Of a DNA stretch of 14,792 nt, positions 1 to 9,143 are shown piece by piece. Origin of the DNA: an uncultured Bacteroidota bacterium (GTDB lineage: Bacteria > Bacteroidota > Bacteroidia > Bacteroidales > SZUA-534); assembly GCA_937885735.1 (NCBI GenBank), contig CALABN010000184.1, positions 1 to 14,792 of the forward strand, read 5' to 3'. The notes under the pieces were generated by a model. It saw only the letters and a program-made list of their open reading frames with translations, searched no databases and had not been told where the DNA came from. The first letter of the stretch is position 1, and the number at the start of each line of letters is the position of its first letter. Position numbers and translations under genes: made by a program.

Positions 1-303
1 GTGTTCCTCAATAACTTTCGCAAGCTTAAGAGAGTCAAGAGAGTGTAAAAAATCGATCTTATTTATAACATCTAAAGCCTTATTTCTTTGCAGATGTCCA
101 ATAAAATGCCAGTCGATGTCCTTTGGCAAATCCTCGTGCTTCTGTTTCAATTCCTGGGCGTGGCTTTCGCCAAAAATACGCTGACCTGCATTGTAAGCCT
201 CAACAATGTCCTCCTCGGGTTTGGTTTTAGATACGGCAACAAGTTGCACGCCGTTTGGCAAATCCGACTTTATTTTTAGCAAATTGTCTTTAATACTGTC
301 CAT
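1..303 (-). CDS. YggS/PROSC-family PLP-binding protein, N-terminal 101 residues (runs off left edge)
   Basis: The first 101 codons of a pyridoxal-phosphate-binding protein of the YggS/YBL036c (PLP homeostasis) family. The family has an alanine-racemase-like barrel, carries PLP and helps buffer free PLP and amino-acid/keto-acid pools in the cytosol. The sequence shows the family N-terminus: a short helix, then LVAVSKTKP with the expected PLP lysine at residue 26, then EAYNAGQRIFGESHAQEL, and WHFIGHLQRNK around residues 77-87, which matches the family GHLQxNK motif. The start is the ATG at 301-303. The C-terminal part, more than half of a usual ~225-residue protein, lies beyond position 1. It is the last visible gene of the leftward prmA-to-proA run, 36 nt after proA. 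Family assignment is secure; the physiological role is inferred from the family. Confidence 0.9.
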   Translation of the reverse strand, partial: MDSIKDNLLKIKSDLPNGVQLVAVSKTKPEEDIVEAYNAGQRIFGESHAQELKQKHEDLPKDIDWHFIGHLQRNKALDVINKIDFLHSLDSLKLAKVIEEH

Positions 304-339
304 AACAAAGTGATTCACACAATCTTGCAAAATAAAAAA

Positions 340-1587
340 TCAACTTCTTGTTTGTCCTTCGCCATTGATAAGCCATTTGTACGAATTCAATTCCTTGAGA
401 GCCATAGGCCCGCGGGCGTGAAGTTTCTGGGTTGAGATGCCAATCTCGGCACCCAAACCAAATTGCGCACCATCGGTAAACGCAGTAGGCGCATTTACAT
501 AAACCGCAGCCGCATCAACGGCCTTTTGAAATAAATCGGCATTGGCCTGGTTGTCAGTAACTATGCACTCGCTGTGACGAGAACTGTATTTTGCGATATG
601 CGCCAAAGCATCGTCAATGGAATCGACAGTGCGAATGGCCATCTTGTAATCCATAAATTCAGTGCCGAAAGTGTCGTTGTTGGCTGGTTGCAAAAGATTT
701 TCAGGATACTTGCCTTTCAACGCAGAATATGCCTGCTCATCAGCATAGACAATGACATTTTTGGTGGCACAGTCGGCAATCAACTGGGCAAGGTCAGGCA
801 GACGCTTCTTGTTTACAATGACACAATCGAGCGCATTGCATACACTTACACGACGTGTCTTGGCATTGAAAATGATTCGCTTGCCCATTTCAAGATTGCC
901 AAATTCATCAAAATAAGTGTGACAAATGCCTGCACCAGTCTCAATTACAGGCACAAGTGAGTTTTCACGCACAAAGTTAATCAAGCCCTTGCCACCACGC
1001 GGTATAATCAAATCGACATATTGAGTGGCCTTCAGCAACTGTGCGGTCTCAATATGGCCAGCAGGCAACAAGGCAAGCGTATTCTCATCAATTCCGTGTT
1101 TACGCAGCACTTCCTTTATTATGTTGACGCCCAACTTGTTGGAATCGTAAGCGTTTGAGCCTCCTTTCAATATGCAGGCATTGCCCGACTTCAAGCAAAG
1201 TGAAAATACGTCGTATGTCACATTTGGACGGGCCTCATAGATGATGCCAATGACGCCCAATGGGACGGTGATTTTTTTCAGTCTCAAGCCGTTTGGCAGT
1301 GTCTTTTCTTCAAGAGTCTGCCCTACTGGATAAGGCAGACGGGCCACATTGCGCATATCGCCAGCAATGTCGGCAATACGTTTTTCAGTCAACTGCAGAC
1401 GGTCATAAACAGGGTCGGCTGGGTCCATACGGCTCAAGTCCTTGCTGTTTGCCTCCAGAATCTCGGCTGTACGCGCCACAATGGTGTCGGCCACATCAAG
1501 CAACACCTCGTTTATCTTGTCCTCACCTATAAATACCAACTTGCGGCTTGCAGCAAGCACATCGGTGAATATTTTTGTACAATCCAT
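340..1587 (-). CDS. proA: Gamma-glutamyl phosphate reductase (glutamate-5-semialdehyde dehydrogenase)
   Basis: Second step of proline synthesis in the cytosol: NADPH-dependent reduction of glutamyl-5-phosphate, made by ProB, to glutamate-5-semialdehyde. The 415-residue length matches the family. Visible landmarks are [14 protein letters not shown] around 111-124, the glycine-rich KGGSNA near 141-146, the [11 protein letters not shown] stretch near 193-203, and [10 protein letters not shown] with the expected catalytic Cys250. [20 protein letters not shown] block near the C-terminus is also typical. The start is the ATG at 1585-1587. The gene follows proB by 21 nt on the same strand, the usual proBA pairing, so both are probably on one transcript. 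No residue expected for catalysis appears to be missing. Confidence 0.97.
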   Translation of the reverse strand: MDCTKIFTDVLAASRKLVFIGEDKINEVLLDVADTIVARTAEILEANSKDLSRMDPADPVYDRLQLTEKRIADIAGDMRNVARLPYPVGQTLEEKTLPNGLRLKKITVPLGVIGIIYEARPNVTYDVFSLCLKSGNACILKGGSNAYDSNKLGVNIIKEVLRKHGIDENTLALLPAGHIETAQLLKATQYVDLIIPRGGKGLINFVRENSLVPVIETGAGICHTYFDEFGNLEMGKRIIFNAKTRRVSVCNALDCVIVNKKRLPDLAQLIADCATKNVIVYADEQAYSALKGKYPENLLQPANNDTFGTEFMDYKMAIRTVDSIDDALAHIAKYSSRHSECIVTDNQANADLFQKAVDAAAVYVNAPTAFTDGAQFGLGAEIGISTQKLHARGPMALKELNSYKWLINGEGQTRS

Positions 1588-1608
1588 ATTGTCAATAATT
1601 TACATTAA

Positions 1609-2694
1609 TCATATTTCATTTAAAACCAAATAGTCGTAATGAACAAACGGGCGGTTCTGCTTTTTGCCCATACACTCGACAACCGTTTGCGAGTCATACA
1701 TAGCCTTCCCGATTCCAATTTTCTGATTGTCAGAATCATAAATGCCAACTATATCTCCTTTTTCGAATGTTCCTTCAACACCTGTAATGCCAATAAACAA
1801 AAGGCTGTTGGCTTTATCGCTTAACAATGCTTCGGCCGCTCCCTTGTTAATGGTTACATAACCTTTTGTAAATGACTGGGAATGAGCCAACCATTTTTTC
1901 ACACTTGTAGTCTTGTGATGAGGCAGAAAGTGTGTAAAATCCTTCAATTTGTTGCTGACAATGTCGGAAATTGTGTTTTCCTTGGTGCCATTGGCAATAT
2001 AAACATTGATGCCCTCGCTCGCGATTTTTGCGGCAATGGAACATTTGGTAAGCATACCTCCACGCCCAAAGCCAGACTTGGTTGGCGCAATATATTTCTG
2101 CAATGACGCAAAATCGGAATCAATCTCACGAATAAGTTCAGAACCTTCCTTATCAGGTGCACCCGTGTAAACGCCGTCAATATTTGACAGAATGAAAAGT
2201 GAATCACAATTCATCATTGATGCTATCAGCCCTGAAAGTTCATCGTTGTCGGTAAACATCAGTTCGGTGACCGATATTGTATCATTCTCATTTACAATTG
2301 GAATAACGTTATTCTCAAGCATCGTGGTGATGCAGTTTTTCATATTGAGATAATGCCGGCGGTCGCTGAAATTCTCTTTTGTAGTCAACACTTGGGCGCA
2401 ATGCATTCCGCGCTCGCCAAACAATTGAGTGTAGAGCGACATAAGTTTGACCTGACCGATTGCCGCCCACAACTGCTTGGCGGCGACAAGTTCGGTCTTT
2501 CGCGAAACTGCCACTTCGCCACGCCCTGCGGCCACGGCACCAGAAGAAATGACTATCACTTCTGTGCCATTCTTTATCAAGCCTGAAATTTGGTCAACCA
2601 AATGTGATATTCTGGCCACATTCAGCGAACCGTCAGACTGGGCAAGCACGTTACTGCCAATTTTAATCGCTATGCGTTTGAATTTATTCTGCAT
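1609..2694 (-). CDS. proB: Glutamate 5-kinase with C-terminal PUA domain
   Basis: First step of proline synthesis: ATP-dependent phosphorylation of glutamate to glutamyl-5-phosphate, passed to ProA. Read from the ATG at 2692-2694 the protein is 361 residues, close to the usual ~367. The amino-acid-kinase domain shows KIGSNVL at 11-17, SSGAVAAGR at 50-58, the glutamate-binding NENDT at 135-139, DNDELSG at 149-155 and GFGRGGM near 208-214. A PUA domain fills roughly 263-361. The frame stays open further upstream inside the preceding gene, but that extension is basic and unlike the family, so I prefer 2694 (2700 is possible). The start overlaps the 3' end of the giant upstream gene by 11 nt in another frame, suggesting translational coupling. 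Proline feedback inhibition is known for the family but cannot be seen here. Confidence 0.96.
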   Translation of the reverse strand: MQNKFKRIAIKIGSNVLAQSDGSLNVARISHLVDQISGLIKNGTEVIVISSGAVAAGRGEVAVSRKTELVAAKQLWAAIGQVKLMSLYTQLFGERGMHCAQVLTTKENFSDRRHYLNMKNCITTMLENNVIPIVNENDTISVTELMFTDNDELSGLIASMMNCDSLFILSNIDGVYTGAPDKEGSELIREIDSDFASLQKYIAPTKSGFGRGGMLTKCSIAAKIASEGINVYIANGTKENTISDIVSNKLKDFTHFLPHHKTTSVKKWLAHSQSFTKGYVTINKGAAEALLSDKANSLLFIGITGVEGTFEKGDIVGIYDSDNQKIGIGKAMYDSQTVVECMGKKQNRPFVHYDYLVLNEI

Positions 2695-5600
2695 CTTCAT
2701 TATCGGTTTCTGTTTGTTCTTCCTCTGGTTCCTCGTTGCTTTCAGACTGTTGCTCATCTTCATCGTCAAATTCGATTACGTTTCCGTCCTCGTCAACCAC
2801 TTGCTCATCTTCGTCAACAATGGCACCAGTTTGTATATGTTTCATAAAATCGTTCTTCTTCTTGTTCTCGGCAAGCATAAACATATATGAAGCCTCTCCC
2901 TTCTTGGCTGGCAACTTGCGGTCGCTTCCCTTTATGGCGTGAATGACATCGTTGAAACCCTTGTCGGAACTCAACACCTGCATAAATCCACGCTTGTAAC
3001 TGAAGAAGTACCACAAATCTGGTGTCACCTCAAGGTACAGCGTCATTGCATCGCCACTGCGCTTACGCTCCACTTCAAATATGCCCTTGACCTTCTTGTT
3101 GACTTGCGTTCCGCCCAAATTGGCGATGCCCAAATCGCCAACACTCTGCCAGCAATTAACATTCTTGTTCCATACCATACGAAGTTCAGAGAACATAAAC
3201 GCAGTGTTGAGCGGTTCAGGAATAATCTTGAGTGAACCGAAAATGCGCTGTTCGCGGAACATATCGGACGCTGGCACCGAACCCAATATCGACCTTACGC
3301 CCTTGGTATAAGTGTTGCTTATCAGGCTCGACGGGCTCAATGTTTCAGTTGCCTTTATTGTATCCGCAATCTTTTTCAATGCTTCGGCTGGCAAGTAGAA
3401 ATCGAGAGTGGTAATCATATCGAGCAGATACTTGTCGGCATCAATGTCATAACTTGTCGTTCCCTTGTTGACCAACTTGACACGGCCCAATTTGGCGACA
3501 AGGTTGATGTCGCCATCGGAATTGATTGTGCATCCGTTCTTATTGATACAGATATAGTTGTCAAGGCTATCGGCATTGGCGATGCGTTCCTTGGCGCTGA
3601 CTTCATAGGCATTGTCCTTCTTGTTGAAATGAAGATAACCTGTTGCCGTTGCCACTGGCACGTTGCTGTACCACTTACGAGGCGACAGGAACGCAGGGTA
3701 AACGTGGACCGTATCGGTTGCCATCATTCCACCCAAAGCGAGGAACTCTCCACCAACGCTCATTGGTTGTTCATCGATAGGAATAAACACGTCCTTGGGA
3801 TCGATTTCAGAATCGAACTTAACCCAACTTTCGGCCGTACTGCAACCGTGATGCATCTTTGCTCCACCAATATAGCGCAGGAATTGTTTGCGGGCCTCCA
3901 TCTTGACCTGTCCTTGATAACTGAATTCAGGCGACAGGCTGAAGTCCTCACTGGCAACAATCTTGCCGTTGGCGTATGTCTGACCGGTGGAATCGACGGC
4001 AATAGGGTCGAAACTGATATACTCGACTGTACCGTCCGACTCGGTGTATGTATAGTCGCCGTGTCCGTAATACTTCTTACGCGAACTTACATCGACGCCA
4101 ACCTTGACAAACCTGTGGTACTTGTTTTCAGTATCGGCAAGCAACTCGGCATTGGTCAAAGTCTTCATCTTGGCCATTGGCAAAATAGTCACATCACCTT
4201 CATTCGGGTAGATATAGGCATCGGCTACAGCCACCAATTCAACCTTGTGGGCCATAATGGTGTTCGTCTTCAAGTCGAAATCGGCCACTGGCGATACCCA
4301 ATTGAGCGAATCCTGACCCTTGTGGACTGAGAGGAATAACGACCCCTTTGGCACATTTGCGCTGTTTTCAGGCATGACCTTCCTGACCTTTCCATTGTCG
4401 AATGTATGCGTAGCGTTGACTGAAGCAAACTGCAACTGCTTTTCAAGCATCTTCCACGAGAAAGTTTCAATCCAGCCAGCATAGAGGTTTTCTGGGAAAT
4501 CGACACGGGAATCGCCTATATTAGACTTGAATGTCGCCTTTTTACCAATCATATCGACATTAGCCTCAACATTTTCAGTTGCAAGTGCAAGACTGTCTGA
4601 CATGGAGGATGCTATTTCAAGCCGTGCATTTGCACTGCTGTAACTTGTATGCTTGAAATCGAACCGTGCCGATGCGAGTTTTGCATCGTACAGTTCGGTG
4701 TAGCCATCGCCGTCCATAGTTTTGCCGTGATAGTTCAACTTGCCGTGGAATGCCACTTCGCTACCATACATACGCAACGGTTGGCCAATGTCTTTCATTG
4801 CAAGCAAGTCCTTGTATGGTTCCCAATGAACCTTCACCTTTGTTCCCAAAACATCGGTATGGACACCTTGCTTCTCGGCAATGCTTAATGCTGAAGTTAT
4901 GCCATTGGTTGAATCTGGGAAGAACACAAAATCACGCGACACCATTCGTGCATCGGCAAAATCAACCTCGCCATCGCCACGCAAACCCATATTGCTCAAC
5001 CAAATGCTGTTGTTGAACCGACCCTTTTCACGATAAGTCGGATAGCCATTGTTTGGCGTAATCTCAACAAATCCCAATGAATTATCCTCTTGAAGTACAA
5101 GTTTTTGCTTGATGATAGGGAAAATGTCGGCAGAATGCAGTTCTCCAACAAAACCCATACCTTCAGTAGAGAAACTGTTCAAACTGTCGATTGTGTACGG
5201 ATAAACCTGGAAGAAGAAATTATCACGAGTGTACTTGCCATCCTGAATATCAGGGTCGTCATAATATACGTATGAGTCTTTTTCACTGGCAAAAATTGGA
5301 TACTGCAACAGATTCTTTCTGCCAGACTTGTTGTCGGGCTCATCAATCTTAAGTTTTCCTGTAATGTTTTCAATTGTACTCTGCACATTCGCCAACATTT
5401 GTCGTCCTTGCCCGTCCAAACCAGCCTTGACCCTTATGTTGAGCGAATCCACCTCGTTCAATTCCACCATAAATTCATCGTAGTTGAATTTGAAATTACG
5501 TCCGTGGAACGTGAACAGACCAGCATCAATGGTGCCTCCGAAATCGAAACTCATATTGCGCTTCACAAGAATTTCCTGATTGCTTGGATAGAAGACAACG

Positions 5601-7345
5601 TTCTGACGCTCACTCACATTGACAACAGGAACACCCTGAATGGCCAAATCCATATTCTTCAGGTTCAGCACGGCATTGGTGGCTCCCGAAGTTGTCTGCG
5701 ACTCAAAACTGATGAGGTCATAGTCAATCTTCTCAACAATGCAGTCGAGGTATCTATAGAGTTTTGGCTTGATGCGACACATTTCAGTCTTTGTGTCGTA
5801 ATCGACTATACCTTTGAATGTCAATTCTATAAGCAGACGTTTCGTATTAACCATTCCCATTTTTATGTGGCGAGAGAAGTCTTCGGCAGAAAATTCCTCT
5901 TCGCCATATTTGCGCACATAACTGCGAAGCATAATGTACGGATGAATCTCTTCAAGACCTTGGTCCTCATAGTAACGTTCGGCACTGAAATAGTTTTCCG
6001 ACTCGAATGTGGCCGTACTGATACTACTGCCGATAATGTTCGTGAAATATATTTTAGAGTCGTTCATCTTCCAACTCAAAAGTCCGAAGTTCATTTCCAT
6101 ATTGTGATAAGAGTCATAATACGGGCTTCGTGACATATTCTCCGGACTATTGTCACGTATCAAACTGAATTCCTTTTTGTTGTCGGCATACTTGAACTGA
6201 AGGCCAGGATGATAGATTGAATCGGAATCAATATAAAGGTTAATCTTTGAGTTAGCCGACGTTATCGCATCACGCTTAATGCCAAAATACTCCGAACTGG
6301 CCTGCAAAAACAACTGTTTCTTAAGCAAAGTGTCACCTTTCTCGTTCACATATTCCATATCGCGGAATACCGAAACCGTGGCCAAATCGGTGCTTGTGCC
6401 CGTTCCAGCCACCTTTCCGCCAACAATGGTGAAACCGCCCTTGTAGTTGATATCAGGGAAAAGGTCTTCTATCTCGAATGTTTTTTCATTGCTTCGGAAC
6501 TGCGGATACGACGAGGTTCCAGACCTGTTCGATTCCATAACCTTGTCGGTAAGCGTACCTTCCAATGGGTATCCAAAATATCCTAAATGATAGAATATCA
6601 CATTGTCGATGCTATACGACGACTTTGTCAGCAAAATAGAATATGAATCGATTTCAGCCCACGAAGTATCACGTGAAATGCCCGCCTTGTCCCAATAGAC
6701 GACCGCACTGCCACCCTTCCAACGGTTTGAAATAGGGTTGTAGATGCCCTTTGTGTCATAAATGACGATGCTATCCTTGCGCACCTTGCAAGTAAGGTCG
6801 AGCGAGTTGAAGTAATAGCACATTGTGTCATTTATCTTATTTATTTCAAAATGGTTGTTGCTACTATACCAACGCATACTGCCATTGACGTAGATTGACT
6901 TGTCGCGAAGCATATAGATGATACTGACAATGTACTTGTCAATGTCGGCAAGTTTCATTGACTTGTCGTGGACAATGTTGTCAAGTCCTTCGCACCATTC
7001 TTTGTAGTTGCCTTGTCCAACCATATCGTTTTGGCAGAACACAAGCAAGGCATTCAAGTAATCGAACACGTGCGGGAAGTTACGCGCACGACGTGCCACC
7101 ATTTGGTTGGTTATCTCATAAACCTTTTGCTGTTGTTCTTCGGTGAACGAACCACCGTGCCAATAAGGTGCTAGTTCCGACAACAGCAACCTGCCACTTT
7201 CATAATTTGCCTCCGATTTTGAGAAGAACACCTTTATCTCGTCCATAAACTTGTATGGCTCTGGTGTGAACGACGTTGTCGATTGTGCTTGCACGTTGAA
7301 GGCAAGCGAAACGAAAAAAACTATTATCGGCAGGATTCTTCTCAT
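2684..7345 (-). CDS. Large exported beta-rich protein of unknown function (1,553 residues)
   Basis: I do not recognise this gene. From the ATG at 7343-7345 it encodes a signal peptide (MRRILPIIVFFVSLAFNVQA, then QS), so the product should leave the cytoplasm for the periplasm or outer envelope. An earlier in-frame start at 7405 would overlap prmA and bury the signal peptide, so I reject it. Residues ~30-120 look helical. Most of the rest alternates polar and hydrophobic residues with many D/N/G turns and repeated short strands, as in long beta-sheet scaffolds. The last ~45 residues are an extremely acidic tail of D, E, Q and S. I see no catalytic motif, lipobox or obvious TonB or sorting domain. 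It lies 19 nt after prmA and overlaps the proB start. Large envelope proteins of this kind are common in Bacteroidales; an envelope transport, assembly or surface role is only a guess. Confidence 0.85.
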   Translation of the reverse strand: MRRILPIIVFFVSLAFNVQAQSTTSFTPEPYKFMDEIKVFFSKSEANYESGRLLLSELAPYWHGGSFTEEQQQKVYEITNQMVARRARNFPHVFDYLNALLVFCQNDMVGQGNYKEWCEGLDNIVHDKSMKLADIDKYIVSIIYMLRDKSIYVNGSMRWYSSNNHFEINKINDTMCYYFNSLDLTCKVRKDSIVIYDTKGIYNPISNRWKGGSAVVYWDKAGISRDTSWAEIDSYSILLTKSSYSIDNVIFYHLGYFGYPLEGTLTDKVMESNRSGTSSYPQFRSNEKTFEIEDLFPDINYKGGFTIVGGKVAGTGTSTDLATVSVFRDMEYVNEKGDTLLKKQLFLQASSEYFGIKRDAITSANSKINLYIDSDSIYHPGLQFKYADNKKEFSLIRDNSPENMSRSPYYDSYHNMEMNFGLLSWKMNDSKIYFTNIIGSSISTATFESENYFSAERYYEDQGLEEIHPYIMLRSYVRKYGEEEFSAEDFSRHIKMGMVNTKRLLIELTFKGIVDYDTKTEMCRIKPKLYRYLDCIVEKIDYDLISFESQTTSGATNAVLNLKNMDLAIQGVPVVNVSERQNVVFYPSNQEILVKRNMSFDFGGTIDAGLFTFHGRNFKFNYDEFMVELNEVDSLNIRVKAGLDGQGRQMLANVQSTIENITGKLKIDEPDNKSGRKNLLQYPIFASEKDSYVYYDDPDIQDGKYTRDNFFFQVYPYTIDSLNSFSTEGMGFVGELHSADIFPIIKQKLVLQEDNSLGFVEITPNNGYPTYREKGRFNNSIWLSNMGLRGDGEVDFADARMVSRDFVFFPDSTNGITSALSIAEKQGVHTDVLGTKVKVHWEPYKDLLAMKDIGQPLRMYGSEVAFHGKLNYHGKTMDGDGYTELYDAKLASARFDFKHTSYSSANARLEIASSMSDSLALATENVEANVDMIGKKATFKSNIGDSRVDFPENLYAGWIETFSWKMLEKQLQFASVNATHTFDNGKVRKVMPENSANVPKGSLFLSVHKGQDSLNWVSPVADFDLKTNTIMAHKVELVAVADAYIYPNEGDVTILPMAKMKTLTNAELLADTENKYHRFVKVGVDVSSRKKYYGHGDYTYTESDGTVEYISFDPIAVDSTGQTYANGKIVASEDFSLSPEFSYQGQVKMEARKQFLRYIGGAKMHHGCSTAESWVKFDSEIDPKDVFIPIDEQPMSVGGEFLALGGMMATDTVHVYPAFLSPRKWYSNVPVATATGYLHFNKKDNAYEVSAKERIANADSLDNYICINKNGCTINSDGDINLVAKLGRVKLVNKGTTSYDIDADKYLLDMITTLDFYLPAEALKKIADTIKATETLSPSSLISNTYTKGVRSILGSVPASDMFREQRIFGSLKIIPEPLNTAFMFSELRMVWNKNVNCWQSVGDLGIANLGGTQVNKKVKGIFEVERKRSGDAMTLYLEVTPDLWYFFSYKRGFMQVLSSDKGFNDVIHAIKGSDRKLPAKKGEASYMFMLAENKKKNDFMKHIQTGAIVDEDEQVVDEDGNVIEFDDEDEQQSESNEEPEEEQTETDNEDAE

Positions 7346-7364
7346 CTGTTTGATATTTGTGATT

Positions 7365-8198
7365 TTACTTGCTGAATTTTGCTGACACCCACTCGTCACG
7401 CTCAATGAATTTAACGAATTTCAGGTTTAGCGACTGCGCCTTTTCCTTGATTATGTCGAGGTCCGACTTGTAGAACCCGCTCAAGCAAAGCACACCGCCG
7501 TTGTTCAGCGAACTGGCGTATGTAGGCATCTGGTCAAGCAGGATATTGCGGTTTATGTTGGCAAGAATTATGTCGAAACTGCCTTTTATGACCTCAACTC
7601 CACCTTCAAGCACCTCAATGCCGTCAAGTTGGTTGCGACCAATGTTTTCAATCGAATTCTCAACCGACCAATGGTCAATGTCGATGGCCACAGCGCTCTG
7701 TGCACCCAACTTGCGGGACGCAATGGCAAGCACTCCAGTTCCACAACCCATATCGAGCACCTTCCTTCCCGACAAGTCGATATCGAATAGTTGCTGAATC
7801 ATCAGCGTGGTAGTGGCGTGGTGACCTGTACCAAACGACATTTTCGGTTCAATGATGATATCGAGTTGGTAATTCGGGTCGAACTCGTGAAATGGCGCAC
7901 GGATACGGCATTTGTCAAGTACCGTTATCGGCGTGAAACTCTTCTCCCACTCCGCATTCCAGTTGACGTCAGGCATAGGCTTGCTCTCTACCGACAACGA
8001 CTCGAATATTCCCCTTACAGGCTCAATGGCGTTCTTTGTCGACTCCTCGTCGAAAAGGTCCGTCAGAATGTAAGCCGACAAGCCTGTTGGCGTTTCCATA
8101 AAACTGTCGTAGCCAATCTCCGCCAACAAAGCCGTCAAAATATCCTTGTTGTCGGGTGTTGCTGGCTTAAAAACAAGTTGAGTTTCAGTATATTGCAT
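7365..8198 (-). CDS. prmA: Ribosomal protein L11 methyltransferase
   Basis: SAM-dependent methyltransferase that trimethylates ribosomal protein L11 in the cytosol. The 277-residue product has the PrmA layout: an N-terminal L11-recognition domain (about 1-90, including NWNAEWEKSFTP), then the class I methyltransferase core. The diagnostic SFGTGHHATT sits at 121-130, motif I VLDMGCGTGVLAI at 147-159, the acidic AIDID at 171-175, and LANINRNIL around 212-220, which takes the place of the motif IV NPP-type loop in this family. The start is the ATG at 8196-8198. It is the first gene after the tpiA terminator and probably heads the leftward operon. No strong match to a Bacteroidetes promoter was found in the ~100 bases before it. 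In Bacteroidales it is slightly shorter than the ~293-residue E. coli enzyme, which is normal. Confidence 0.95.
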   Translation of the reverse strand: MQYTETQLVFKPATPDNKDILTALLAEIGYDSFMETPTGLSAYILTDLFDEESTKNAIEPVRGIFESLSVESKPMPDVNWNAEWEKSFTPITVLDKCRIRAPFHEFDPNYQLDIIIEPKMSFGTGHHATTTLMIQQLFDIDLSGRKVLDMGCGTGVLAIASRKLGAQSAVAIDIDHWSVENSIENIGRNQLDGIEVLEGGVEVIKGSFDIILANINRNILLDQMPTYASSLNNGGVLCLSGFYKSDLDIIKEKAQSLNLKFVKFIERDEWVSAKFSK

Positions 8199-8296
8199 AA
8201 TTGCTGATTTTTCGGGGAAATATACTAAAATAGTGGTTCGGACGACCCATCATTTCATAAAACATATCCGCCACTGACTAACAAAATTCAAGGCAT

Positions 8297-8333
8297 AAAA
8301 AAAGCCGACCAACGAGTTGTTGTATCGGCTTTT
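8297..8333 (-). terminator. Intrinsic terminator after tpiA
   Basis: AAAAGCCGA (8300-8308) pairs with TCGGCTTTT (8325-8333), and an inner CAAC/GTTG (8310-8313/8319-8322) closes a five-base loop. Read on the minus strand, the hairpin ends in a run of seven U (8303-8297), 18 nt past the tpiA stop. It separates the tmk-DoxX-tpiA unit from the prmA unit. Confidence 0.85.
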
Positions 8334-8350
8334 ATTTATTTGAATATCAA

Positions 8351-9103
8351 TTAGAATGCCTTGATAATTCCCATAAAGTCCTCGCACTTAAGTGATGCAC
8401 CGCCGATAAGACCACCGTCGATATCAGGCTTTGCAAACAATTCAGGTGCGTTAGAAGCCTTGCAAGAACCACCGTAAAGGATTGAAGTGTTCTCTGCAAC
8501 TTCCTTGCCATACTTGTCAGCAACAACTGAACGAATGTAAGCGTGGATTTCCTCTGCCTGGTCAGAAGTGGCAGTCTTGCCAGTGCCGATAGCCCAGATT
8601 GGCTCGTAAGCGATGATGATTTTTGAGAAGTCTTCAGCAGACAAGTTGAATACAGAACCTTCAAGTTCAGCCTTGACAACCTGATTTTGCTTGTTTGCTT
8701 CACGTTCAGCAAGGCTTTCGCCGATGCAGAAGATTACCTTCAAGCCGTTGGCCAATGCCAATTGAACTTTTTCCTTAAGGATTTCTGGTGTTTCCTTGTA
8801 ATACTCACGACGTTCAGAGTGGCCAAGGATTACATATTCAGCACCTGTTGACTTAACCATTTCAGCAGAAACCTCACCAGTGAATGCGCCCTTTTCCTTG
8901 TCAGCGCAGTTTTCTGCGCCCAAACCAATAATGTTGTGGTTGATGACGTCAGAAACCTTTGCAAGATGGATAAATGGTGTGCAGATGATTACGTCGCAAT
9001 TTGGCTTTGTAGCAAGTGCGTTGTTCAACTCTGTAGCAAGAGCAATGCCTTCTTGAAGATTCTTGTTCATCTTCCAGTTTCCAGCAACAATTTTCTTTCT
9101 CAT
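8351..9103 (-). CDS. tpiA: Triosephosphate isomerase
   Basis: Glycolytic and gluconeogenic enzyme interconverting dihydroxyacetone phosphate and glyceraldehyde-3-phosphate. The 250-residue barrel has every expected catalytic residue: Asn9 and Lys11 in GNWKMNK, His95 in LGHSERRE, Glu167 in [14 protein letters not shown] with the flexible loop-6 segment after it, and the phosphate-binding GGS and [10 protein letters not shown] near the C-terminus. The start is the ATG at 9101-9103. The frame is open further upstream to 9202, but that runs into the DoxX-like gene and adds non-family sequence. It follows that gene by 40 nt and is followed by a strong terminator, so it is the last gene of its unit. 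Confidence 0.98.
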   Translation of the reverse strand: MRKKIVAGNWKMNKNLQEGIALATELNNALATKPNCDVIICTPFIHLAKVSDVINHNIIGLGAENCADKEKGAFTGEVSAEMVKSTGAEYVILGHSERREYYKETPEILKEKVQLALANGLKVIFCIGESLAEREANKQNQVVKAELEGSVFNLSAEDFSKIIIAYEPIWAIGTGKTATSDQAEEIHAYIRSVVADKYGKEVAENTSILYGGSCKASNAPELFAKPDIDGGLIGGASLKCEDFMGIIKAF

Positions 9104-9143
9104 ATTAAAATAATTTAAATAACTGTATGTCTTGTAATTATAA

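Noticed and set aside
3629..4330. A 233-codon plus-strand frame opposite the giant minus-strand gene
   Set aside because: It is antisense to a clearly coding frame, has no recognisable domain and no start signal, so it is a shadow of the real gene.
5399..6133. A 244-codon plus-strand frame opposite the giant gene
   Set aside because: Same reason: low-complexity composition mirrors the opposite strand, with no family resemblance.
7346..7405. Upstream extension of the giant protein to 7405
   Set aside because: It would overlap prmA by 41 nt and put 20 residues ahead of a typical signal peptide; the ATG at 7345 is the natural start.
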